Shown here: positions 1-7,515 of the stretch, piece by piece | Layout: every line of letters starts with the position of its first letter | How positions within the stretch are numbered: the stretch's first letter is position 1 | Origin: Haloplanus sp. CK5-1 | GTDB lineage: Archaea; Halobacteriota; Halobacteria; Halobacteriales; Haloferacaceae | Reading direction: 5' to 3' | DNA length: 64,000 bases | Assembly: GCF_037201915.1 (NCBI RefSeq) | Contig: NZ_CP147505.1 | Location: 2,914,001 to 2,978,000 of the forward strand | Notes under the pieces: model-generated | Seen by the model: the letters and a program-made list of their open reading frames with translations, nothing else | Databases searched by the model: none | What the model was told of the DNA's origin: nothing | Translations under genes and position numbers: made by a program

Positions 1-126
1 CTGTGCGCCGACGGGGTCGACGGGACCGCTCGCCCCGAGGTCGTCCGCGACGGCGGACGCCGCCGGCGAGGCGACGACGAGCGACAGTAACAACACGATA
101 CCGACAACCATCCGCTTTCGAACCAT
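1..126 (-). CDS. Secreted protein, N-terminal fragment
   Basis: Only the first 42 codons lie in the window; the gene runs off the left edge. Translation from the ATG at 126 gives a basic start (MVRKR), a hydrophobic stretch of about 17 residues and an ASA-type cleavage region followed by acidic residues. This is a classical Sec signal peptide, so the product is exported. A second in-frame ATG at 111 would shorten the n-region. Nothing of the mature domain is visible, so no function is proposed. Confidence 0.5.
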   Translation of the reverse strand, partial: MVRKRMVVGIVLLLSLVVASPAASAVADDLGASGPVDPVGAQ

Positions 127-221
127 GGGACGTCGAAAGAAGTGGACTATTATGTAGGTTGGTACGTGGGTATCGGCGTACGTTGAATTATTATACACGC
201 GGCGGAATCCCGGCCGAAGCG

Positions 222-515
222 TCAGTCCGACGACGATTTGGCCTCCTCGACGTCGTCCGCGTGCAGGAGGAACATGGGGTCGGGTTCGGGCGACGCCCGG
301 AGTTCGATCCGCTTGGTCAGCCGGTAGTACTTCCGTCGGCTGGTCCGGTAGCTCTCGACGATCCCCGCCTCTTCGAGCGTCGAGAGGTGGTGGACGGCGG
401 TCTTGCCGTCCATGCCGACGCGGTCGGCGAGTTCGGAGACGTATCGGGGCTCGGTCGCCAGTTCGCGAATGATCTGCAGGCGTGCCTTGCTCCCGAGAAC
501 GTCGAACAGAGACAT
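222..515 (-). CDS. ArsR-type winged-helix transcriptional regulator
   Basis: A 97-residue protein starting MSLFDVLGSKARLQII, typical of ArsR/HTH_20 regulators in haloarchaea. Residues about 8-70 form the winged helix: a helix pair ending ELATEPRYVSELADRVGM, then a recognition helix with TAVHHLSTLEEAGIV, then the wing YRTSRRKYYRL. There is no obvious metal-binding cysteine set, so metal sensing is not supported. I chose the ATG at 515 rather than an upstream in-frame ATG at 542 because family members begin at MSLFD. It is divergent from the amphi-Trp gene at 573, and a single TATA-like box between them could serve both, so mutual regulation is possible. Confidence 0.75.
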   Translation of the reverse strand: MSLFDVLGSKARLQIIRELATEPRYVSELADRVGMDGKTAVHHLSTLEEAGIVESYRTSRRKYYRLTKRIELRASPEPDPMFLLHADDVEEAKSSSD

Positions 516-543
516 CGGTTGCCGTGTCTTTGGAACGCACACC

Positions 544-550
544 CTTATAC
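544..550. promoter_or_regulatory. Shared bidirectional TATA-like box
   Basis: CTTATAC on the plus strand (GTATAAG on the minus strand) is the only good TATA candidate between the divergent starts at 515 and 573. It is centred about 27 bp before 573, giving a leaderless transcript, and about 32 bp before 515. Confidence 0.45.
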
Positions 551-572
551 TCCGCTACTTCATACACCGCCT

Positions 573-863
573 ATGGCCGACCTGCCGGACGCAAACGACG
601 GCACCCGAACCGTCACCGACGGCTACTTCGAACGGGAGGTGCGACTCTCCCGGGAGTCGACCGCGGCGTTCCTCCGCGATCTGGCCGACCAGATCGAGGA
701 CGAACCGCGGCTCACCATCTCCACCGACGAGTGGGAGATTCCCTTCGAGTTCGACGAACCGATCGAGGTCGAAGTGGAGTTCGTCGGCGAGACCCACCGC
801 CAACTGGAACTCGAACTCGAGTTCGAGTGGTCGCCGCCGGAGGACAAGATCGGCGTTAATTAA
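573..863 (+). CDS. Amphi-Trp domain protein
   Basis: A 96-residue acidic protein. It contains the conserved core of the amphi-Trp family (TIGR04354-type): a helix with STAAFLRDLADQIED, then strands around WEIPFEFDEPIEVEVEFV, with alternating acidic and hydrophobic residues. The family is small and common in haloarchaea and some bacteria; its function is unknown. There is no signal peptide, so it is probably cytoplasmic. The start at 573 follows the TATA box at 544-549 at the leaderless distance. The stop codon overlaps the regulatory element of the next gene. Confidence 0.75.
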   Translation: MADLPDANDGTRTVTDGYFEREVRLSRESTAAFLRDLADQIEDEPRLTISTDEWEIPFEFDEPIEVEVEFVGETHRQLELELEFEWSPPEDKIGVN

Positions 864-888
864 TAAACGTTTCACCGGAATTCTTATA
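862..888 (+). promoter_or_regulatory. Element A: AATAAACGTTTC plus TATA box
   Basis: AATAAACGTTTC at 862-873, then 9 bp, then the TATA box CTTATA at 883-888, which is 27 bp before the ATG at 913. The same 12-mer with the same 9-bp spacing precedes 16744 (element B), and a close variant precedes 18762 (element C). The core AAACGTTT is a palindrome. I read it as an operator or activator site. Confidence 0.6.
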
Positions 889-912
889 CTGGTCGTCTCC
901 TGATAGCCGCCC

Positions 913-2034
913 ATGAGACGGACATCGACGAGACGACGGTTCCTCGTGGGCGCCGGTGCGACGGGTGTGGCGGGGTTGGCCGGCTGTCTCGGTGGGGGCT
1001 CCAACGCCGGGAGCGACCCCGAGCCCGAGTCGAGCGCCGACTCCGGAGCGACGGGATCGACCGGGACGATGACGGGCACACCGATTTCGGGTGATCACTC
1101 GCTGCTGCTCAACTGGAAGCCAAGCGGCCTCCACGCCCCCTACTTCGCCGCGAAGGCGAACGGGTTCTACGACGAGGAAGGGCTGTCGCTCTCCGCCATC
1201 GAGAGCGGCGAGGGCTCGACGTTCTCCGCGAAGCAGGCGGGACTGGGTAACGTCGAGTTCGCGATCAGCAGCAGCGATCAGGTGGTGAACATCAACAGCC
1301 GCGGCCTCTCGCCACAGTCGGTGGGTGTGGTGATGCAGAAGAGTCCGGCGGTGGTGTTCTCGACCCGGGAGACGTTCGGCGGCGAACTGACGAGCGTCGA
1401 CCAACTCGCGGGCAAGACCGTCGGCACCGGTCCGGGGATGGTTCGGGTACTCACGACGCTCCTCCTAGAGGACGCGGGGATCCGCGACGACGTGGAGATG
1501 GTCGACACCGGCTACGACACCGTCCAACAGTTGCTCTCGGGGAAGATCGACGCCGCGGGCGGCGTCTTCGGCGACGCCATCAGCGCCGAGGCACAGGACT
1601 ACACCGTCGACAGCATCGCCGTCGGCGACACGGTGCCCTCCTACGGCCACGTGGTGGCGGCCGAGCGAGAATGGGCGGCCGAGAACGCCGGCGCTGTCCG
1701 GGCGTTCCTCCGGGCGACGGCACGCGGGGCCGCGTGGGCGCAGTCGAACCCCGGCGAGGCGACCGACGCACTGATCGACGCCAACGGCGTCCTCGAGGAG
1801 TCGCGCGATCAGCAACGGCGGAAGTGGGAGACCATGGCCGCGGAGTTCATGACCGGCGACGCGGTGGCCGAACACGGCTGGGGGTGGAGCGAGAGCGAAC
1901 CGTGGGGGGTCGTCCACGACGCCCTCGCCGACACCGACGCCCTCGACGGCGAGGTCGACCTCAAGTCGGTTTGGACCAACGAGTATCTCGACACGGAGTA
2001 CGAGTACATCGGGTCGTACATCGACGCAGTCTGA
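913..2034 (+). CDS. NMT1/THI5-type ABC substrate-binding lipoprotein
   Basis: A 373-residue extracellular solute-binding protein. The N-terminus has a twin-arginine motif (TRRRFLVGAG), a hydrophobic stretch and a lipobox LAGC at about residue 25, followed by a Gly/Ser/Asp linker to about residue 60. It should be exported folded by Tat and lipid-anchored outside. The mature part has the SsuA/THI5 (PF09084-like) opening LNWKPSGLHAPYFAAK and a C-terminal HGWGW motif. Paralogs in this window are the C-terminal half of 4354-5622 and the signal-less protein 14671-15639. The permease at 2034 starts inside its stop codon region (TGATG), so the two are co-translated. The ligand is unknown; thiamine pyrimidine precursors or sulfonates are typical for the family. 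Confidence 0.85.
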   Translation: MRRTSTRRRFLVGAGATGVAGLAGCLGGGSNAGSDPEPESSADSGATGSTGTMTGTPISGDHSLLLNWKPSGLHAPYFAAKANGFYDEEGLSLSAIESGEGSTFSAKQAGLGNVEFAISSSDQVVNINSRGLSPQSVGVVMQKSPAVVFSTRETFGGELTSVDQLAGKTVGTGPGMVRVLTTLLLEDAGIRDDVEMVDTGYDTVQQLLSGKIDAAGGVFGDAISAEAQDYTVDSIAVGDTVPSYGHVVAAEREWAAENAGAVRAFLRATARGAAWAQSNPGEATDALIDANGVLEESRDQQRRKWETMAAEFMTGDAVAEHGWGWSESEPWGVVHDALADTDALDGEVDLKSVWTNEYLDTEYEYIGSYIDAV

Positions 2035-2837
2035 TGTCGACCTCCGACGAGCGCCTCCCAGGGGTCGGGACGCCGGCGGTGAGCGCAGGGCGTCTCCGGC
2101 GGCTCTCGGCGCGGGTCTGGCCGCCGGCCCTCGTCTTCGTCGCCGTCGTCGCCTGCTGGCAGTGGTACGTGACGGAAAGCGGCGTCCCGTCGGTGATCCT
2201 GCCGTCGCCCGCCGACGTGGTGGCGGCGGGCGTCGCGGGTCGGGGGGCGCTGCTCGCGGCCGCGGCGACCACGGCGCTGACCGCCGGCCTCGGCCTCGCG
2301 GGCGGGGTCGTCGTCGGCCTCGGACTCGCCTTTGCGATGGTCGGCTCGCGGACCGCAAGCGCCGTGTTCCACCCCTATCTGGTCGCACTCCGTATCGCCC
2401 CGCTGATCGCCATCGCTCCGCTTGTCTTCCTCTGGATCGGCGACGGCCTCCTCTCGCGGGCGCTCCTCGTGACGACGATGACGGTGTTCCCCGTCGCCGT
2501 GGCGTCGGTCGACGGCCTCCGGGCGGTCCCCCGGGAGTACACCGATCTGGCCAGATCGGTCGACACACCGCCGGCCCGGGCTTTCCTCAGGGTCCGGGTG
2601 CCCGCGGCCGCGCCGAGCGTCTTCGCGGGAGTGAAACTCGCGGCGGCGCTCTCGGTCGTCGGTACCGTCGTCGCGGAGTTCCTCACCCTCCAGTCCGGAA
2701 TCGGCTACCGGTTGTTCGACAGCGCGGAGTACCTAGAGACGAGCTCCACCTTCGCGGCGCTCGCGACGCTCGTCGTACTCGGTCTCGTCTTCTATCTCGT
2801 GCCCGCCGCGGTCGAACGGCGGCTCGACTGGGGATAG
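2034..2837 (+). CDS. ABC transporter permease (SsuC/ThiX type)
   Basis: A 267-residue inner-membrane permease of the BPD_transp_1 family with about six transmembrane segments. The EAA loop lies near residues 150-190 (EYTDLARSVDTPPARAFLRV), followed by VPAAAPSVFAGVKLAAALSV, which docks the ATPase. The ATG overlaps the TGA of the lipoprotein gene by one base. This is half of a transporter: its ATPase is not downstream but in the convergent operon at 3590-4357. The stop codon abuts the stop of the second permease with no gap. Confidence 0.85.
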   Translation: MSTSDERLPGVGTPAVSAGRLRRLSARVWPPALVFVAVVACWQWYVTESGVPSVILPSPADVVAAGVAGRGALLAAAATTALTAGLGLAGGVVVGLGLAFAMVGSRTASAVFHPYLVALRIAPLIAIAPLVFLWIGDGLLSRALLVTTMTVFPVAVASVDGLRAVPREYTDLARSVDTPPARAFLRVRVPAAAPSVFAGVKLAAALSVVGTVVAEFLTLQSGIGYRLFDSAEYLETSSTFAALATLVVLGLVFYLVPAAVERRLDWG

Positions 2838-3593
2838 TCACTGCCACGCGACGACGCGGTAACAGAGCGACACGCCGCCGTACAGGAGGAGGCCCATCGG
2901 GAGGAGAACGGCGAGGGCCGCGAGCATCACGTCCACTTGGACGTTCTCGGAGGCGACGAGGATCAGCGAGCCGAGGCCGTCGTTCGAGAGGATCCACTCC
3001 GCGACGACGGCTCCGACGACGGCGAGGGTGACGGATTGTTTCACGCCCGCAAACACGTCCGGGAGCGCGTGGGGGAGGCGGACGGCGAGGAAGGTCCGGA
3101 TCGGGTCGGCATCGATCGACCGAAGCAGGTCGAGGTGGGCGTCTGGCGTGCGGTCCAACCCCGCCGCGGTCCCGACGACGACGGGGAAGAAGACGATCAC
3201 GGCGACGAAGAGGACGGCCGTCCCGAAGCCGACGCCGAGGTAGATGAGGAGGATCGGGGCGATGGCTATCTTCGGGAGGACGCGCGCGGCGACGAGGTAG
3301 GGGTAGATCGCCCGGCGGAGCAGCGACACCTCGCTGACTGCGAGGGCGAGGACGAAGCCGGCGGTGACGCCGGCGACCCCGCCGACGGCGATCTTCTCCA
3401 GCGTCTCGACGGCGTGAGAGAGGTACAGCCCGGGGTTGGCGGCGAGGCGTGCACCCACGGCGGCGGGCGGGGGAAGGACGTACGGCGGGAGCGCGAGGGC
3501 GACGGTCAGTCCCCACCAGCAGGCGACGGCGACGACGAGTCCCGAGACGGGGAGGACGACGTCGGGGAGGGGCACCCGTTCGGCGACGCTCAT
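2838..3593 (-). CDS. ABC transporter permease, second subunit (SsuC/ThiX type)
   Basis: A 251-residue permease with about six transmembrane helices and an EAA loop (DLLRSIDADPIRTFLAVRLP, then DVFAGVKQSVTLAVVG). It is homologous to the permease at 2034-2837, so the system may use a heterodimeric pore, or the two may be alternatives. The ATG at 3593 overlaps the TGA of the ATPase gene (ATGA), so it is translated with the upstream ATPase and HTH-SBP genes. No substrate assignment is possible from sequence. Confidence 0.85.
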   Translation of the reverse strand: MSVAERVPLPDVVLPVSGLVVAVACWWGLTVALALPPYVLPPPAAVGARLAANPGLYLSHAVETLEKIAVGGVAGVTAGFVLALAVSEVSLLRRAIYPYLVAARVLPKIAIAPILLIYLGVGFGTAVLFVAVIVFFPVVVGTAAGLDRTPDAHLDLLRSIDADPIRTFLAVRLPHALPDVFAGVKQSVTLAVVGAVVAEWILSNDGLGSLILVASENVQVDVMLAALAVLLPMGLLLYGGVSLCYRVVAWQ

Positions 3594-4357
3594 TCGTCGC
3601 CGTGGAGTGCGCGGCGTACCTGCGCAACCTGCGTCCCGAACGCCTCGGAGCCGAACACCGACTCGTCGCGTGGGCGGGGCAGGTCGACGTCGAACTCGCC
3701 GACGATGCGACCCGCCGCGTCGTCGGTCGTCGCGCCGGTGGCGTCCCCCGAGACGACGAGACAGCGGTCGGCCAGAAAGACGGCTTCGGGCACGCTGTGG
3801 GTGACGAACACGACGGTCTTGCGGTTCTCGCGCCACAGGCGCAGTATCTCGACGCCCATCTCGTCGCGGGTGATCTCGTCGAGTTCGCCGAACGGTTCGT
3901 CCATGAGCAACACGTCGGCACCGAGGTGGATGGCACGGGCGATGGCGACGCGCTGTTTCATCCCGCCCGACAGTTCCGACGGGCGGGCGTCCTCGAAGCC
4001 GTCGAGCCCGGTCGTCGACAGGAGGTCGCGTGCGCCCTCGGGGTCCGGGTCCTTCCCCGCCATCTTCCGGAGGAAGGTGACGTTCTCGAGTGCCGTCTTC
4101 CACGGGAGGAGGGTGTGATCCTGGAAGACGAAGCCGAGTCGGGCGGCCGACTGTGCGGCCTCGGGGGTGTCGCCGTCGACGCTGACGCGGCCGGTCGTCG
4201 GCGACTCCAGGCCACCGATGGCCCGCAACAGCGTGGTCTTGCCACAGCCCGAGGGGCCGACGACCGTGACGAACTCGCCGTCGTCGATGTCGAGGGAGAC
4301 GTCGTCGAGCGCGCACAGGTCGCCGTAGGTGACCGACAGGTTCTCGACACTGATCAT
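3590..4357 (-). CDS. ABC transporter ATP-binding protein (SsuB/TauB type)
   Basis: A 255-residue ATPase that powers uptake at the cytoplasmic face. Walker A is GPSGCGKTT near residue 35, the signature is LSGGMKQRVAIARAI near 130, Walker B with catalytic Glu is VLLMDEPFGELDE near 155, and the switch histidine is in FVTHSVPEA. The start at 4357 gives MISVENLSVTYG, the normal family start, and overlaps the TGA of the HTH-SBP gene (ATGA). A longer reading to 4405 would run into that gene and is unlikely. It is the only ATPase near the two permeases and presumably serves both. Confidence 0.88.
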   Translation of the reverse strand: MISVENLSVTYGDLCALDDVSLDIDDGEFVTVVGPSGCGKTTLLRAIGGLESPTTGRVSVDGDTPEAAQSAARLGFVFQDHTLLPWKTALENVTFLRKMAGKDPDPEGARDLLSTTGLDGFEDARPSELSGGMKQRVAIARAIHLGADVLLMDEPFGELDEITRDEMGVEILRLWRENRKTVVFVTHSVPEAVFLADRCLVVSGDATGATTDDAAGRIVGEFDVDLPRPRDESVFGSEAFGTQVAQVRRALHGDE

Positions 4358-5622
4358 TGGTCCAACACGTCCGCCTGTCCGAGTGCGATTCTGAGCCGTT
4401 GCCACGTCTCCGGGGAGTGCCAGCCCCAGCCGTGTTTCTCGACGGCGTCGCCGCCGGCGAAGCGGTCGAGCGCTTGCTCCAGTTTGTACTGCTCGGCCGC
4501 CGGCGCGTCGTCACCACGACCGTCGAGACACTCGACGGCCGACTCGGGGTCGACCGTCGCGTCGGTCCACCCGCCCATCGTCCCCTGGAGGAAGCTCCGA
4601 AGCGCGGCCGGGCGGTCACGGAGCGTCTCGCGACGGACGACGAAGGCGGGACCGGGGACCGGGAAGTGGTCGGCCACCAACACCGAGTCGACGTCGTGGC
4701 CCTCCGACTCGAGTTCCAGCGGATCGGTGAACACGCCGGTCGCCACGTCGGCGTCCCCGTCGAGGAGGGCCGTCCGCTCCTCGCCTTTCGCCGGGACGAC
4801 GGTCACGTCGTCGACGACGCCGGCCTGCGAGAGGAAGAGACGCCCGAGCGCGCCGGTCTCCGAGCCCTGGGGCATCGCGACCCGACGACCGCGGACGTCC
4901 TCGACGCTGCGGAGCGGGCCGCCGAACGCCGATCGGGTGGTGTAGAGGACGACCATCGCGCGCTGGTAGTACAGCGACAGAGGCACCAGGTCGTGGCCGG
5001 CGGCGTGCCCGCGGAGGAGCGTGGCCGCGCCGGTGAGACCGACGTCGACGTCGCCGTCGGTCACGGCCGACAGAGCCGCACGGGACCCACGACAGCCGGT
5101 GAACGTCACGTCGACGCCGTGGTCGGCGTACGTCGACGCGAACAGGGGAGCGTGGAGGCCGTTGGGATTCCAGTTGAGGCCCACCTCGAGGGAGTCGGCG
5201 TCGACGGTCGACCCCGACGGGTCGACGTCGACGTCGTCGCCGAGCGTCGCGGCGACGGTCGCCGCCCGTTCGAGCAGTGCCTCGGCGTGGAAGCGCCTGA
5301 CGCGAGCGAGCGTCCGGTCGCGGTCGGCGTCGGCACGCCACCCCTTCGGCGGGCGACCGGGGGCCTCGCTGTCGACGGTCGTCTCCACGACGAGGCCGAG
5401 GTCGGTGAGCGTCGACAGCACGTCCGAGACGCGCCCCCGTCCCAAGTCGACGCCGACGCGAACGGCGAGACGGGAAGCGACGTCGCCGGCGAAGCGGTCG
5501 GAGTCCTCGCGCCCGACCAGATAGGCGAGAACGCGTGCTGCCTCGCGGTCGAGTCCCGTGGCGAACGCCTCGACGGTCCGTTCGTCCTCGTCGCCGAGGA
5601 CCGGGAACTCCCTCACTTGCAC
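4354..5622 (-). CDS. HTH regulator fused to NMT1/THI5-type substrate-binding domain
   Basis: A 422-residue fusion and first gene of the minus-strand ABC operon. Residues about 10-95 form a TrmB/ArsR-like winged helix (LDREAARVLAYLVG, then VSDVLSTLTDLGLVVET). After a helical linker, residues about 145-422 are a substrate-binding domain opening GLNWNPNGLHAPLFAS and closing with EKHGWGWHSPETW, clearly homologous to the secreted protein at 913-2034. There is no signal peptide, so it is cytoplasmic. I infer a one-component sensor in which the transported ligand, or its intracellular product, is bound by the SBP domain to control transcription. The TATA box TTTTATATAC at 5645-5654 is 27 bp from the ATG, indicating a leaderless mRNA. 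It lacks element A. Confidence 0.8.
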   Translation of the reverse strand: MQVREFPVLGDEDERTVEAFATGLDREAARVLAYLVGREDSDRFAGDVASRLAVRVGVDLGRGRVSDVLSTLTDLGLVVETTVDSEAPGRPPKGWRADADRDRTLARVRRFHAEALLERAATVAATLGDDVDVDPSGSTVDADSLEVGLNWNPNGLHAPLFASTYADHGVDVTFTGCRGSRAALSAVTDGDVDVGLTGAATLLRGHAAGHDLVPLSLYYQRAMVVLYTTRSAFGGPLRSVEDVRGRRVAMPQGSETGALGRLFLSQAGVVDDVTVVPAKGEERTALLDGDADVATGVFTDPLELESEGHDVDSVLVADHFPVPGPAFVVRRETLRDRPAALRSFLQGTMGGWTDATVDPESAVECLDGRGDDAPAAEQYKLEQALDRFAGGDAVEKHGWGWHSPETWQRLRIALGQADVLDQ

Positions 5623-5644
5623 GCCCGTACCTTGGTCGTCCGGA

Positions 5645-5654
5645 GTATATAAAA
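5645..5654 (-). promoter_or_regulatory. TATA box of the HTH-SBP/ABC operon
   Basis: TTTTATATAC on the minus strand, centred 27 bp upstream of the ATG at 5622. The sequence upstream contains CACGTG, a six-base palindrome at 5655-5660. Confidence 0.5.
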
Positions 5655-5760
5655 CACGTGTGGGCTACCGGTTGGTGTCTGTGCGTGTACACGTTGCGTG
5701 TTTGGGAGTCCCTGACTCGAATTCATCAGATTTAACCTATCTAAACCAAAGTTCGTGTCG

Positions 5761-6297
5761 ATGGTCTCAAAGCAGCCGAAAGACGTCCTGTCCCGGCGAA
5801 AATTCGCAGCCACACTCACCGGCGTCGCGGTCACCGGCCTCGCGGGGTGTTCCGGTGGCAACGGCGGCGACGGCGGCGACGGCGGCGACGGTGGAGAGGC
5901 GACGGCCACGGCCACGGCGACGCCCGAACCGACGGCGACGGCCACGGCGACGGCCACGGCGACGCCAGCCGTGGAAGCGGACACCACCATCGAAGTCGGT
6001 CCAGATGGGAACTACTTCGATTTCGTTCCGGAGCAAGTCCGCATCTCGAAAGGTGATACGGTCAAATGGACGTTCAATTCGGGTGGTCACAACGTCTGTG
6101 GACACCCGTCGCATCACTCGGATGTCTCGATCCCCGACGGGGCGGAACCGTTCGGAAGCCACCCGGAAGGAAATCCACAGGGGACCAACCCGCAAGGGGC
6201 GACCTACACGCACACGTTCAACACGACGGGTGACTACACGTACGCCTGCATTCTGCACGTGAACAACGACATGATCGGCCACATCACTGTCCGATAA
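5761..6297 (+). CDS. Halocyanin-type blue copper lipoprotein
   Basis: A 178-residue exported copper protein. A Tat signal (LSRRKFAATLTG) ends in the lipobox LAGC. A Gly-Gly-Asp run and an Ala-Thr/Pro-Thr linker extend to about residue 75, followed by a plastocyanin-like domain. Copper ligands can be assigned as His in GGHNV, Cys and His in YACILH, and Met in NDMIG. An unusual His- and Pro-rich insert (HPSHHSD and a Gly/Asn-rich loop) lies between the first His and the Cys. It should shuttle electrons on the outer membrane face, possibly from the PQQ dehydrogenase at 8455. I chose ATG 5761; an in-frame GTG at 5755 is possible. A TATA-like TTTAAC lies at 5731. Confidence 0.85.
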   Translation: MVSKQPKDVLSRRKFAATLTGVAVTGLAGCSGGNGGDGGDGGDGGEATATATATPEPTATATATATATPAVEADTTIEVGPDGNYFDFVPEQVRISKGDTVKWTFNSGGHNVCGHPSHHSDVSIPDGAEPFGSHPEGNPQGTNPQGATYTHTFNTTGDYTYACILHVNNDMIGHITVR

Positions 6298-6366
6298 CCC
6301 GAAGAAATCCGCAAACGGCGTCCAGACGATTCCCTCCTCGGTCTCACCCTATACCCCCTTATACAC

Positions 6367-6375
6367 TCATATTTA
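6367..6375 (+). repeat. 9-bp target site duplication, left copy
   Basis: TCATATTTA directly before the left terminal inverted repeat of the IS; an identical copy lies at 7445-7453. Confidence 0.9.
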
Positions 6376-7444
6376 GAGGGTGTCATAGAACAGTTCGCAT
6401 ACCAAAGAGCAGGGTGAACGCTGAGGTGGAATGCGTTCAGCGACCCTGCAAGATGATCCTTCGGTAGAATCGTTCTTCAATGCCGTGGAAACGGAGACGT
6501 TGGCGTTGTTCGAGCACCTCTCCTTCGAGTTTCTTGAAGGGTTCGACGTGTTCGCCCCGGCGGAGACGGGGCGAACACGAGATCTTGAGCCGCCCGAGAT
6601 GATGCGTGGCTTTCTCCATTGCTATTACAAGAACATCTACGGTATCCGTCCGGTTGCACGAGAACTGAACAACACCGTTGTCTGGCTCAGCTGTAGCTTC
6701 GATCGACCGCCGTCGAGAGACGCGGTCGATCGATTCCTCACTGATCTTGAGCACGTTGTTGACCGGGTCTTCGACCATCTCGTCGAGCAGGCCGCCTTGC
6801 GGGGCCTGCTCGACTTGACGTATTCTATCGATTCAACCGACGTGAGAGCGATGCCCGCCGATCCAGACGCATCGAAGTGCTATGATCCAACCGATGACGA
6901 GTACTACTACGGCTACGGCTGCACGATCGTCTCAACCGGGCAAAAGATCCCGATTGCAGCCGAGTTCACCGAGAGCAAACAAGCACCAGAAGAGACGGCG
7001 ATGCGCGTCACGCGTGACGCGCTCGCCGTCGGGAAACCGATGTGGATGCTTGGAGACAGTGCCTACGACACGCTCGACTGGCACGACCACCTGCTGGCCG
7101 CAGGGGTCGTGCCAGTCGCTCCGTACAATCCACGAAACACCGACGACCCGAAAGATATCGAGTACAGGGTAGAAGACCGCATTGAAAAACACAGCAACGA
7201 CGTTCAGCTGAAGCAATCAACGCTAGACGAGACGTACAACCGCCGGAGTGGCGTCGAACGAACCAACGAATCAGTCAAGGGCTGCGGCCTCGGGCGAACG
7301 CACGCCCGAGGCCGCGTCCATGCACGAGCGCAGGTGTTCCTCGCGTTGTGTCTGCGCCTCGTCGTCGCAATCACCAACTACGAACGCGGAGACAATCCGG
7401 GAAGCACAATCATCACGGTGTGAGAAGAGTTCTATGACACCCTC
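6376..7444 (+). mobile_element. Insertion sequence, 1069 bp, IS4/IS5-like
   Basis: Bounded by 16-bp perfect terminal inverted repeats: GAGGGTGTCATAGAAC at 6376-6391 and its complement at 7429-7444. Both ends are flanked by the identical 9-bp duplication TCATATTTA, so this is a complete and probably recent insertion. It carries a single transposase gene. It sits between the halocyanin gene and the dehydrogenase operon, ending about 24 bp before the palindromic operator at 7468. Confidence 0.95.
6431..7423 (+). CDS. DDE transposase of the IS element
   Basis: A 330-residue intact transposase. The candidate catalytic triad is Asp in SIDSTDVR, Asp in LGDSAYDT and Glu in SGVERTNESVKG, in an RNase H fold with YYYGYGCTIV in between. 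The type matches the IS4/IS5 group of haloarchaeal elements; I cannot assign the exact subgroup. The frame is uninterrupted and fills the element between the inverted repeats, so it is likely active in cis. Confidence 0.9.
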   Translation: MRSATLQDDPSVESFFNAVETETLALFEHLSFEFLEGFDVFAPAETGRTRDLEPPEMMRGFLHCYYKNIYGIRPVARELNNTVVWLSCSFDRPPSRDAVDRFLTDLEHVVDRVFDHLVEQAALRGLLDLTYSIDSTDVRAMPADPDASKCYDPTDDEYYYGYGCTIVSTGQKIPIAAEFTESKQAPEETAMRVTRDALAVGKPMWMLGDSAYDTLDWHDHLLAAGVVPVAPYNPRNTDDPKDIEYRVEDRIEKHSNDVQLKQSTLDETYNRRSGVERTNESVKGCGLGRTHARGRVHARAQVFLALCLRLVVAITNYERGDNPGSTIITV

Positions 7445-7453
7445 TCATATTTA
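7445..7453 (+). repeat. 9-bp target site duplication, right copy
   Basis: TCATATTTA immediately after the right inverted repeat, identical to 6367-6375. Confidence 0.9.
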
Positions 7454-7467
7454 ATTAACGTCTTAAA

Positions 7468-7497
7468 TTGTGAAATATATCACAAAGTTAAATATAG
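7468..7497 (+). promoter_or_regulatory. Palindromic operator and TATA box of the PQQ dehydrogenase operon
   Basis: TTGTGA-AATATA-TCACAA at 7468-7485 is a perfect 6-bp inverted repeat with a 6-bp spacer. It is followed directly by an AT-rich TATA region (TTAAATATAG, 7488-7497) about 28 bp before the ATG at 7516. The position suits a dimeric regulator that acts at the BRE/TATA region. Confidence 0.6.
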
Positions 7498-7515
7498 AGT
7501 CATCCTTCCCTACGG

